From: Dichotomocladium elegans
Taxonomy: Eukaryota > Mucoromycota > Mucoromycetes > Mucorales > Lichtheimiaceae
Direction: 5' to 3'
Assembly (NCBI GenBank): GCA_025716815.1
Contig: JAIXMN010000011.1
Span: 620,001-684,000 of the forward strand
Length of the DNA stretch: 64,000 nt
Shown here: positions 34,833 through 47,467 of the stretch, one piece after another
How positions within the stretch are numbered: the stretch's first letter is position 1
Layout of the letters: every line of letters starts with the position of its first letter
Translations under genes and position numbers: made by a program
The notes under the pieces: generated by a model
What the model was told of the DNA's origin: nothing
Databases searched by the model: none
Seen by the model: the letters and a program-made list of their open reading frames with translations, nothing else

Positions 34833-34917
34833 GGGTAATGGGGCAAACGAAGTAATTCTTTTGGGTTGAGATGGCGGGTCTAAAAAGCAAACAAATGCCT
34901 CCATTGTATTTATACTT

Positions 34918-34951
<34 letters not shown>

Positions 34952-35329
34952 CCCGCCCCACGCCCCGCGAGGGTTTCGGAGGGTGAACAGCGGAGGTTAT
35001 AGGAGGGGAGGAGAAGCACTCGAAGCACCAAAAAAAAAAAGCTCCCTCCTTTTTGAACGGAGTTGTTGCTATCGATTCTGTCTCGGTTACGATAGGGCAG
35101 AAACAGGGATCGGGGCACCCCATCGCGCCTTGCGAATGACATCAGTATTCCCTCCTCCGCTTATGATATCGATTGGCCCGAGTCACTGAAAGAGAGTTAT
35201 CTTGGCCAAGCAGGCCACCGTAATGTTCCGGTTTGTTGACCTCTCGTTGTATTGTGAATCTGTTACCATGGATAATGGTCCTGTTCTCACCGTCTCCCTC
35301 TCTCTTTCTCTCTCTCTCTTGTTTTCTTG
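34833..35329. promoter_or_regulatory. Bidirectional promoter region with (CT)n tracts
   Basis: It separates two divergent start codons. It contains (CT)n at about 34918-34948 and again at about 35294-35320 on the + strand, plus a TATAAATA for the minus-strand gene at 34907-34914. Such pyrimidine tracts recur upstream of several genes here. Confidence 0.5.
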
Positions 35330-35886
35330 ATGGCCATGATGGCGTATCCTTGGATTCGAGCGGTCATTGCTTCTATATTGCTGCTGCATGCGGTCCGCGC
35401 TAATCTTGCTCCATCTTACCCCGAACCGGGAACCGTCTGGACAGCAGGCAAGGAGTACAAGATCCTCTGGGGTATATAGTGATTTATTTGATCTGCCTGT
35501 CACCTCAGCTCACGGGCCTTGAAACCGGATAATAACGTTAATATCCGCTTTTTCTTTCTGCCAGAGGATGATGGTACCAAGCCAAGAATGGATAAGGCAT
35601 GGAAGAACTTTCGTATTGGTAAAAAAAAAAAAAAAAATACACAGTGAATCGGAAAAAGTCACAAAGCTATCCTCTGCAGATTTGATGACCGGCGATAATA
35701 TGAAGCAAATACTGGTGACCCATGTAGCTTCGGTATGCGAAGGGTTGGAGGTGGTGCAGAAAAAAAGATGTTACCAACTCGCGCATAGAACGTGAGCGCC
35801 GAAAACGGCAGGAGCAGTTTCGACTGGAAAGCGCCACATGTCATGCCGCCTGCTGCTGTCTATTTTTTCACCTTTACAAATGGTAC

Positions 35887-35918
<32 letters not shown>

Positions 35919-36467
35919 CCCGGTTGCAAGGGCCTGGGTGGGGGGCAAAGGCAGAACAAGCGCAGTAAGATCCCTCGTCTCGTCAAAGAGCATTAGCCAA
36001 CTTTTTTCTAATAGAGCAGGGAGACAACGCCTGGACAACGCGATTCGCCATTGTCGGAGACGACGGCAAGTTAGAGGAACCAGAACATCCTTTACAGCCT
36101 TCAGGTTAGAGAGAGCGAAACGTGGGGTTGGGGAGAGAGGCGAGGGAACATATCGCCCACCTCATCATGCTATTTAGGCGAGAAGATTCCATGGGGCATT
36201 GGCAAGCTTGCTCCATCTGCGAAGAAACAAGTGACACAAGATAACGCTGCCGTTGCCTCATCCCAACAAGCAACGTCTGCTGCGGTGTCTACCGGCAGCC
36301 CCGAGCCATCCAATGCCTTATCTCCATCAATCACCCACGAAAAAGCCGACGCTGGTGGAGACCTTACACCCACCAGAGAAAGCTCAGCCGTCCTTGCGTC
36401 CTCCGCCGCCTTTTGGCAATCAGCTGCAGCTATTGCTTTGTTGATAATGATGACAATGCATTATTGA
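35330..36467 (+). CDS. Kre9/Knh1-domain GPI-anchored-type surface protein
   Basis: A secreted or surface protein of the Ser/Thr-rich GPI-anchored family linked to cell-wall beta-glucan. A signal peptide follows the start (W-I-R-A-V-I-A-S-I-L-L-L-H-A-V-R-A). The Ig-like N-domain then runs Y-P-E-P-G-T-V-W-T-A-G-K-E-Y-K-I-L-W through W-K-A-P-H-V-M-P-P-A-A-V-Y-F-F. A Ser/Thr/Ala stalk follows, and a hydrophobic C-terminus (A-I-A-L-L-I-M-M-T-M-H-Y) preceded by S-S-A fits a GPI signal. Six exons join in frame through introns starting near 35473, 35619, 35734, 35882 and 36106. The intron at 35882 contains a (GT)n repeat. A shorter soluble relative is at 6757-7361. Confidence 0.8.
35889..35917 (+). 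repeat. (GT)n microsatellite in intron
   Basis: A pure GT run of about 29 bp begins seven bases inside the donor of the fourth intron of the Kre9/Knh1-domain gene. Confidence 0.9.
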
Positions 36468-36528
36468 GCAAAAATAAAAAAAGAAGGCGATGATGAAACT
36501 ATATAGATAAATGAAGTTCTTTTTTTTT

Positions 36529-39358
<2,830 letters not shown>

Positions 39359-39964
39359 CCCACAAGACTTTACCACAACCGAAAGAAGCGCAGGCACGTT
39401 TCGGCTGGTCACGGTCGCGTGGGTATTTCGAAGCTTTCTCTTTCGTTAAGAACAAAGTCCTTCGATCCGACCATGTTGCTGAAATGCATTCGCACTTCTA
39501 TATAATGACATTCCTGTTGAAAATAAAAAAGCAAGCACAGAAAGCATCCCGGTGGTCGCGGTCTTGCGGGTGGTCAGCACCATCATCGTATCAGCAAGGA
39601 CAAATACCATCCCGGCTACTTCGGTAAGGTCGGTATGCGGCATTTCCACCTGAAACGCAACCAGTACTGGAAGCCGGTGGTTCACCTCGATAAACTCTGG
39701 ACGTTGGCTGGCGAGGATGTTCGCGGAAAGTACAAGAACGCCGAGAAGGTTCCTGTCATCGATGCTCTGGAGAACGGCTACGCCAAGGTCTTGGCTAAGG
39801 GTAGCATTTCCCAGCCTGTCATTGTCCGTACCCGTTTCGTCTCGCGCCGTGCTGAGGAGAAGATCAAGAAGGCTGGTGGTGGTAAGTTGGTATTGGATAG
39901 GGTGGATGGGGATGATGGCAAGGACTTATTTTCTTTCCACCTAGTTGTCGAGCTTATTGCTTAA
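39359..39964 (+). CDS. RPL28: 60S ribosomal protein L28 (uL15)-like, anomalous 5' part
   Basis: A large-subunit ribosomal protein that lies near the tRNA exit region. The 3' part is textbook: [29 protein letters not shown] and a last exon coding V-V-E-L-I-A. The 5' exon (from 39359, after a TAG acceptor) reads [21 protein letters not shown], with several changes in positions that are near-invariant in the family. No initiator ATG with an in-phase donor is visible upstream. The next intron, GT at 39431 to the A-rich acceptor before 39532, shifts the frame by one. A weaker donor (GTTAAG, 39452) restores frame but adds about eight residues. It could be a decayed paralogue, an unusual gene or a local sequence error. 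Confidence 0.7.
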
Positions 39965-40234
39965 ATCGCTTCACTACTGTGCCCTCTCTTGTATTAAACT
40001 TCCATTGTACGCATTTCCCCCTCTTCATAAACGATCTCAGATTGCTCTCCGAAAATGGGAATCCTATGACGAAATAAGATGAACCAATTAGGAAAACAAT
40101 CGTCAGCACCAAGTGGTGAATAAAAACTATGCCGTACATTGGACCCACCCCTGTGGAAGTGAATATAGGAAGCCCTTTATTTTCTTTCTTTTTCTTTTCT
40201 ATAAGCCGTCCTTTTGCTCTATTTTGTCCGCTAC

Positions 40235-42278
40235 ATGGAAGCCACAAGTAACCAGACATCCCCACTTTCTGCCTTGTCCGCATTGCCCGCCGTCATCCCG
40301 CCTACCACCCACCTCAACTTTCTCCGAAACTGGTGGCAGCGATCGGATCACACAGCGGCGATCGCCGAGACACGACTGCTTCATTATGCTCTGCAGCCTA
40401 CCGAAATGTTTCAGCAGCCGGTGATCGGCCGGCTCTTTCGAGTGCCTTTGGGCACTGATGGTCATTCGTCGCCTGATCGAAACACGCCTACCATTAACAC
40501 TCTCTACCTGCGCCAGAACCGCCGCAATGCTCCCTTCGCACCCTCAGAAGAGCTTTTTGAGCTGCACCCCGAGAATTCTCTAGATACGCTACACAATGAT
40601 CTGAAAGCGTCCGATAGCGATACCAAAAGCCTTGTCATGTGTCATGGTTACGGTGCTGGTAAAGAAAAAAAAAGGCATTGTGCCAACCCCATCCTTATTA
40701 GTGATCAGCACTATGCTCACTTTGCATTCCCTCTCCCCTCCCCCCACACACTCTACAACAACAACAAAAAGGTCTCGGATTTTTTTATAGAAACTATTAT
40801 GCTTTGGGCCAAATGCCCGGATGGCGCGTGTTTGCATTAGGTGAGATACACAAAAACTGAAGGTAGAGGAAGGGCCGTAACGAACCGAGATGTGGACTCG
40901 ATAGATTGGATTGGTATGGGCCGTAGTTCGCGTCCAAAATGGACCATCACGCGAAAAAATAAGGGATCCTGGGATCAAATTATCGATGAGGTATCAAGCC
41001 ATCCGTCAAGAGAGAGGGCGCGCGTGTATGTGCGTTGCAACGCAAATCTAATGCTGCTGTTGGACTTGATATTGTTTAGGTGGAAGATCACTTTGTAGAG
41101 TCTCTAGAAAGCTGGCGTAAGGCGGTTGGATTAGAGACCATGACATTGATGGGACACTCGTTAGGCGGATACTTTGCAGCTTGTTATGCACTGAAATATC
41201 CCAAACGTGTGGAGAAGCTTATCTTGGTGTCACCAGGTATTCTATTCTTTGCGCACCATGCGCGTTGCAAGGGAAAGAGGGTTGGAGAGGGGCGTACCAA
41301 GAGAGAAGCTACCATAGGTGCGCATGAAATATCCCTAATGCATTCTCTGTTTTCCAAAAAAAAAGCGGGCATCCCTGAAAGCCCATCTGAAGTGACGCGA
41401 CCAAAGAATGAAACGCCCGAGCAGGTGATTGACAAGCAAGCATCGAACATCAATAATAGTATGCAGGCCGAAGCAGCTTCGGCTGCTCTGGGGGACACAA
41501 GCGATGTTCCTGTGCCCCGACGAAGGATTCCCTTGTGGGCGAAGTATCTTTGGGACAAGAATATAACGCCTATGAGCATCGTCCGCATGAGTGGGCCACT
41601 CGGAGCAAGGTGAAGCAAAAAAAGAGGGGGGGGGAAAAGAAAAGGGGAAGGATGTTCTCACCTTGCTATTGCGACAGTCTTGTCAATGTTTACACGTCTC
41701 GGCGGTTTGCCCATCTTGAAACACAGGAACAACATGCACTCTATGACTATCTGTGAGTTTTCAAACCAGTCGCCGACGCCTTGCGCCTCCTTCCGAGAGA
41801 GCTTAACAACTTTATAGATACCACATCACGTCCTCTGCTGGCTCTGGTGAATTTGCTCTTGCGGCGATTCTTGCGCCCGGGGCATACGCCAGGCGTCCCC
41901 TTTTCCGGCGTCTCGCGGGACTCCAGATGCCGACCGTCTTTATTTACGGCGAAGATGGTAATTTGGTCTGCACTCAGGAAGAAAAGAAAATCTATTAACA
42001 TGTCGTTTGCCTTATTACTTCATTCATTTCCTCTCCTCCCGGTGGCCCAGATTGGATGGATTATAAAGCTGCAGAGAAGGCTAAGGAACACATGAAGGTG
42101 CCGGTCAAGGTGATCCGGATTCCGTATGGAGGTACGCAATCGAGCAACTGAGCTGGACTTTTTTTTTCTGTGGTTTCTCACTCTTTTATCCCCTCTCCCT
42201 CTTTTTTCAGGGCACCACATGTACCTTGACAACCCGGATGAGTTTAATGACGTTGTATATAATGAATTGACCCAGTAG
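40235..42278 (+). CDS. ABHD4/ABHD5-like lipid hydrolase or acyltransferase
   Basis: An alpha/beta-hydrolase of the group that includes human CGI-58 (ABHD5), ABHD4 and yeast Ict1/Cld1, which act on phospholipids such as lysophosphatidic acid or cardiolipin. Motifs in order: C-H-G-Y-G-A-G (oxyanion loop), [16 protein letters not shown] with the serine nucleophile (about 41154-41171), Y-T-S-R-R-F, Y-G-E-D-D-W-M-D (acid) and G-G-H-H-M-Y-L-D, which carries both the catalytic His and the H-x4-D acyltransferase motif of the group. About eight exons. Two acceptors are A-rich (before about 40772 and 41369). A linker of about 70 residues between 41370 and 41520 is variable. Substrate cannot be told from sequence. 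Confidence 0.88.
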
Positions 42279-42580
42279 AAACGACGGCAACTGCATGCAT
42301 TTCATCCGTGACTGACGAAGCAGTCCAATCCCGCCCCTCCCCAGCATTTCTTTTTTTTTTGTTTTTACCTTGCGTCAGTATAATTCAGGTGTCTAAATAC
42401 ATCTTGCTCTTTTGTTTCTCGTCCTCTTTGGAAAGCAAAAGTCGAAAATGCATGTAAATCAGACAGACAGATAAAGAGAGAGAGGGGGGGAGCAGGTTTT
42501 GTGATTGTCTGTCAGGGGCAGTGCTCATTACTTCAAAATCGCTCCGAAGTTACCCGATCAAGGGGATGGAAATTTTTTAA

Positions 42581-42647
42581 TACACTCTTTCCGGAAAGTA
42601 AATTCACCCAATGACGAAACGAATTCAGGTTGTACAGAAAATAAATT
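42581..42647 (+). repeat. Left terminal inverted repeat of the transposon
   Basis: 67 bp, reverse-complementary to 45139-45206 with three substitutions (A here, G in the partner each time) and one A missing from an A-run. Confidence 0.9.
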
Positions 42648-42954
42648 ATGCATGCCCTAAAATTCCTGATACGGAGAAACCGGAAAGATTGTCGTTTTTT
42701 TCAAAATATGACGGTGCTTCTTCTGCTACAGATGGAGCATTCATTTTGTCGAGTTGGCGGCAGCACAAGCACTGAATTGTCGCTGACTTGACATTAAGCT
42801 GGCATATGCAATTTTTTTTGACGTGCCATGCTGTACTATTTTTTTACAGTCAAAAAAAAAAAATGAAAACGAGCCAAACTTGCAAAAATGACACTGGCCC
42901 ATGGAAATGAGCCTGTCGCAAAAATAAGCATCTTCATAAGCATGCATTGACAGT

Positions 42955-44870
42955 TTGGCTGCAATGTATTCACACGTCTGCAGAAACTCTTATACTATAT
43001 CCCACGGAAGAACACATGAATATTCAAAGTTCATCGCATACAGGAGATATTTGTACGTCATTTGTTTTTATTCATATGGCGAAGATTTGACAAACCGTGC
43101 GCGTCACTTCGGCATTTGCAGTGATGAGAGAGGGCGATATTTCATTCGCCAAATTGGTCAAAGGACAATTGAGTTGTTCATTGCCAATCATGTTGGTGGT
43201 TGAGCTGTCATTGAACAGACTGAGAATCTCATCCATAATATTCCAAACTTTGCCGTTCGTCTTGCATTTCTTTGTTGATCATTAACACAATGTCGGCTAA
43301 GGATAGCATTTTCACCTTGTTCCCAAACAGATGCCGCGACTGCTCGATGCTATTTTTGCATCTGAATCCTTGTTCGTACTAGTGTTGTGGTCAGCAAGTG
43401 TCCAGATCGTAACAGGCCGCGATCACAGATCGTTTGCGAAGATGGAACATGATCGAGAAAGAAGATAAGTGGTGGTTCTGTGGAACTTGGAGCGCACTTG
43501 TCGTAATTGCGCGCACTCGTCAAATGGATATAATTCGCGGATGGACAGATCGTTGAATTCTCGTTGTCGCAGATCGCCATACCATTCAATAATTGATCGT
43601 CGGATAAAGATGATGGTATCTTTGCTGACACTGTGTAATGGTCATCAATCGTGTATGCAGCCAACCTCCTATATCGATCGTCAGCGAAGTCCATAGCTAG
43701 ACATCCAAACCCGCCTTATCGTAATTATTGTCATCAATACTTTCTTCACCATAGTCATACGCACATATATATATATATATATAGCCATAGTAATATCAAT
43801 AGTAAAAGAGCAATCAGTTATCTTGTTTCTTCGTTTCCATACGATTCCTTCTGGTTCAACTCTTCTCTTGGCCTCTGTGCTTCTGTTCTGTCCTGACCTA
43901 TTGGTCTTGTCCCGTCTTGTCTTGTCTTGTTGGAAAGCACCTAACAGCCTTCCCGTCCTGTCTCAATCCAGCTCCCAAAACATTACACACTGAACCCATT
44001 TGCGCTGGATGGACCAACAGCTGGGGGGCTGATTTTTGTCAATTCAGATGGATGATGTAATGAGGACATTCATTGTTTTCGTGCCAAGTTCAAGTTTATG
44101 ACTGTTATCTTTTTCGACAATGAACAGCTCCACATTTGGGTATTTCGTAGTTGGATGCAGTAAGGCTGTGTTTAAGGGTTGATAGCGCTTGATCTTGGTT
44201 TGTTCATGATGAGCATCCAATATGGGATATCGACTGTACACTTCTGCACAATTCACAAGCAGACCTTCACGCCTATTGACAAGAATCAGTCCCTCCATTG
44301 CACGAGCACAAACTACACGCATCCACGGACGCCGTGTCCAATCAATGTTCAATATGGTGGCGATATTTTCATTCATTTCCGTATAATCTGTTGCAGACAG
44401 ACATGTCAGATGGCTGTTAGCGATTAGATGGGATAAATGGATGCAGCAGGTCGTTGGTCGCCTGCATCCAACATTTGGAAATAACTGCGCTTCATCGGTG
44501 TGATTGCTTTGAACGCTGGAGTCTGATAACCAAATTGTGAAGCCAAGAGGCTAGAAATGGTTGCGGAATAACCAAGCATATTATGTTCCCTATTGTTGTT
44601 ATCAAAGATCGCCATTGGGTGCAAATCGGCAAGTTCTGCAATCAGCAATTTCTTCTGCTTTTTGTCATCCGGTAAATCCATTGCACCCATTGCGGAAAGC
44701 GTCGCGTCTGAATATGTTCGTGTTTCATTGTGTGTTATGGCTGTTGATTCGAAGTGTAATGGTGGTTTGCTGGCATAAGCTCGTCAATAGGCAGGGTTAC
44801 GTCGACATCTTCTGCTTCGTCTTCATCCTCGTTGTGTTCGCTCGCATCACAAGTTAGCTGGTCTTTTAAT
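42955..44870 (-). pseudogene. Unrecognised transposon-encoded protein, degraded
   Basis: Read on the minus strand, coding-like blocks run from about 44870 (an acidic D-E-D-E-A-E-D-V-D-V segment), through 44690-44424 (M-G-A-M-D-L-P-D-D-K-K-Q-K-K, then A-D-L-H-P-M-A-I-F-D-N-N-N-R-E-H), 44376-44044 (W-M-R-V-V-C-A-R-A-M-E-G-L-I-L-V) and 43694-43350, to a short piece near 43200-43080. At least one frameshift (near 44760) and several stops separate them. A 350-bp piece without coding (43700-44040) includes an (AT)n repeat. I see no DDE, helicase, integrase or RT motif. Its place between inverted repeats suggests a transposase or accessory protein. Confidence 0.5.
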
Positions 44871-44930
44871 TACCAGAAAAGACTATAAAAAGGCCTGAAT
44901 GGTTTATTGAGGCAGGAGATGAATTTTTCT

Positions 44931-45107
44931 ATGTGAGCAACGTGTAACCCCCAAAAATAAACTCACGTGACTTAGGGATGGATGGCTTTTTTTACGTGAG
45001 CCCCCCCCCCAAATCGTTTATCACGTGACTTAGACTAGCGGGATTTGAATGTTTCTACGTGAATACCCCCAATATGGGCGGAATATGAAATAGAGTTACG
45101 TGAAATC
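44931..45107 (+). repeat. Subterminal ~63-bp tandem repeats with CACGTG motifs
   Basis: About two and a half units inside the right end of the transposon. Each unit starts near (T)TACGTGA or TATGTGA, has a C-run followed by AAA or AAT, and ends TCACGTGACTTAG (44963 and 45021). A final partial TTACGTGA lies near 45097. Subterminal repeats often bind transposases. Confidence 0.7.
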
Positions 45108-45138
45108 TCTTGTACGGCTAGGGCACTTCTTCAGGGCG

Positions 45139-45206
45139 AATTCATTTTCCGTACAACCTGAATTCGTTTTCGTCATTGGGTGAATCTACTTTCCGGAAAG
45201 AGTGTA
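45139..45206 (-). repeat. Right terminal inverted repeat of the transposon
   Basis: 68 bp, the inverted partner of 42581-42647. Confidence 0.9.
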
Positions 45207-45821
45207 ATTTACGGTTAAAAAATTGGGGGCAGGGGGGCATAGAGATAGGGGCTTATTATTAAAGCATCGGAAAGATAAGGATGGGATTTCTCGCACGGAC
45301 TGCATATCCAACATACGGTCTCTGTTTTTTTTGGGCTTGTCTGCCCAAGTAAAAAGGTGGGGGGGGTGTGCGGTCCGGAGTGCTATGCAGAAGGGTTGGG
45401 TTTATGCGGGCTTCTCGGTGATGACCCAAAAGAAGGACTCCGATCCGAGGCAAAAAAAAAAAAAGATGGTAAGTGTTGGGTTGGATGGGGTTGGAAAGCG
45501 AAGCAAGTAAGTTAATGGCTTGGACTCGATGCTGGATGGGTCTATCATTTGAGAGGCGACAGTGGGGGTGGGGGTGGGGGTGGGAGGGAGGGAGGGAGGG
45601 GGGAAAAGACCCAACATGTTGGAGGTGCGACATGGCCGGCCGCTTTCCAAAGCAGGAAACTCCTCCGTGGGAAGGTTGTCAAATCATTTTTGCCTATAAA
45701 ACCCACCCGTCTATCTAACTTCCTATTAATTTCTGATCGTCCTCTTTCCCCCACCCCGGACACCAATCAGTCATATAACACAGCCCACCCCTCGTCCAGT
45801 AATATAGTTAACATATACACA
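45207..45821 (+). promoter_or_regulatory. Promoter region of the Yhm2-type carrier with G-tract cluster and TATA box
   Basis: A TATAAAA at 45695-45701 lies about 125 bp upstream of the ATG at 45822. A dense G-tract cluster at 45563-45603 (GGGGGT repeated, then GGGA repeated) sits about 90 bp before the TATA box and fits the G-quadruplex pattern. The transposon right end lies only about 360 bp further upstream. Confidence 0.6.
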
Positions 45822-47467
45822 ATGGCTATCGGTTCATCATCCGCTCCACGAGACCCTAACGCTCCTCTTGAGAAAAAACCCATTTCTTACAAAAACCTGG
45901 CGCTTGGTGCAAGTAAGTAAACCCTCTGGTGGTTGGCGGCGGCACCGAGGCCCTCTCAAAGACGAAAAAAGCCTGACGCTCTTGTTGCTGGCTTTCCTCA
46001 GCCCTCAATCTTTTTGAGGTATCGACGTTAGGTCAGCCCTTCGAGGTCATCAAGACACAACTGGCAGCCAACCGTGGTCAGTCTCTTGTCCAGGCCCTCA
46101 AGGCCATCTACAGCCGTGGTGGCGTGTTCGGCTTCTATCAGGGATTGATTCCCTGGGCTTGGATCGAGGCCTCGACGAAGGGCGCCGTTCTTCTCTTTAC
46201 TGCTTCTGAGTTCGAGTTCCGTGCCTTGAGTGCCGGAGCGTCCCCCTTCATGGTAATGTTTGTGGCGTAAAATCCAGGGGGGGGGGAAAAGGGGCTGCTG
46301 GTTGCGGTGGCCGGGCGGGTGGGCGTTAGAAAGGGATCGCTAATGTGTATGGATGCCTCTCTCTGCAGGCCGGTATCATCGGTGGTATGACGGGTGGTAT
46401 TGCTCAGGCCTACAGTACCATGGGCTTCTGCACCTTTATGAAGACTGTGGAGGTGACTCGACACAAGTCGGGTGAGTAACCAAGAAGCGGATGTGGAGAA
46501 TAAGGAGGTGCTCATAAACACTCGTCTTTGCTTTTCATCATTAAGCCGTGAAGGAATCTACGCTCAAGGTCGCCAGCGACATTTTCAAACGTGAAGGCAT
46601 TGCGGGTATCAACAAGGGCGTCAATGCCGTCGCCGTACGCCAGTGCACTAACTGGGCCTCGCGCTTCGGTATCACGCGTTTCACTCAAGAAAGTATCATC
46701 AAGGCTCGATATGGTGATGCACCTGACGCTGCGAAGAAGGCAACTGCGCTGGACAAGGCCATTGCATCCATGGTCGGTGGCGCCCTCTCGTGCTGGAACC
46801 AGCCCATTGAGGTCATCCGTGTTGAAATGTAAGCAGACAAAGCGAAAGCGAGGGAGAATGCCACAAGCTTCTTTGTCCGGCTTTCTCCGGCTCTTCCGCC
46901 GCGCGTGTATATCTGTAGATGGGATCAATACTTATCTCTGCTAAATAATGCTCAATAGGCAAAGTCAAGTTCAGGCCGAGGGTCGGCCACAGAAAATGTC
47001 CATTATCTCGGCAACCAAATGGATCTACAAGAATAATGGTGTTTCCGGTTTCTACCGTGGTGTCTTGCCACGTATCGGTCTCGGCATGTGGCAGACCCTG
47101 TGTATGGTTGCTCTGGGTAAGTATTTTGGAGGTGAAAAAATAAAAGAGCGGGCGAATCGGAGGATTCCAGCTGACTGTTTTTTTGGGTAGGTGATTATTT
47201 CCGACAATTGTTTGGCACAAACTAGAGATGTAATATCAGTAAACCAAACCCTCCAGCACATGCGCGCACACACGCACCGTCTGGCTTATGTGCACTCCTC
47301 ATCTCATCTACGACCTTCCTTCTCTTCCGACATACATGCTTATCTCCTCTCTTCCACGCCACTCACCCCTTGTTCAAAGATTGACTTTATACTAAAAAGT
47401 AATAACTCACTCAATCACGCAACACACAGAAACCATTCGCGGCCGTAAAGAGAGCATTACTACATGA
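45822..47467 (+). CDS. YHM2: Mitochondrial citrate/oxoglutarate carrier (Yhm2-like)
   Basis: A six-helix inner-membrane carrier of the SLC25 family. The yeast relative exchanges citrate for 2-oxoglutarate and supports NADPH shuttling. Three repeats are visible: [13 protein letters not shown] (a variant of P-x-[DE]-x-x-[KR]), a divergent middle repeat with [13 protein letters not shown], and [14 protein letters not shown]. The Q-C-T-N-W and [13 protein letters not shown] patterns are typical of Yhm2. Six exons run 45822-45913, about 46002-46251, about 46370-46472, about 46546-46829, about 46959-47116 and about 47431-47467. The last intron is long (about 310 bp) for this region. The final 8 bp overlap the recyclin coding end on the other strand. 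Confidence 0.9.

Larger units (their letters stand above)
42581..45206. mobile_element. DNA transposon with 67/68-bp terminal inverted repeats, family unassigned
   Basis: The ends are inverted copies: left arm 42581-42647, right arm 45139-45206. They differ by three substitutions and one single-base gap. Both begin TACACTCTTTCCGGAAAGTA, containing the palindrome CTTTCCGGAAAG. The outer flanks fit a TA (or AAT) target duplication: AA-TA-CACTC at the left and GAGTG-TA-AT at the right. The interior carries broken minus-strand coding blocks (42950-44870) and ~63-bp tandem subterminal repeats near the right end. CACT-type termini and a 2-3-bp duplication recall CMC/CACTA elements, and TA recalls Tc1/mariner or others. 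The coding part matches nothing I know, so I leave the superfamily open. Confidence 0.82.

Noticed and set aside
41610..41650. A 41-nt almost pure-purine intron in the ABHD gene
   Set aside because: A longer intron ending at the GCGACAG before about 41682 gives a better acceptor and joins to the conserved L-V-x-x-Y-T-S-R-R-F segment in frame, so the purine-only intron is not needed.
44963..45033. CACGTG motifs as Pho4 or bHLH regulatory sites
   Set aside because: They lie inside transposon subterminal repeats, not in the promoter of a host gene. The Pho80-type cyclin is 7 kb away.
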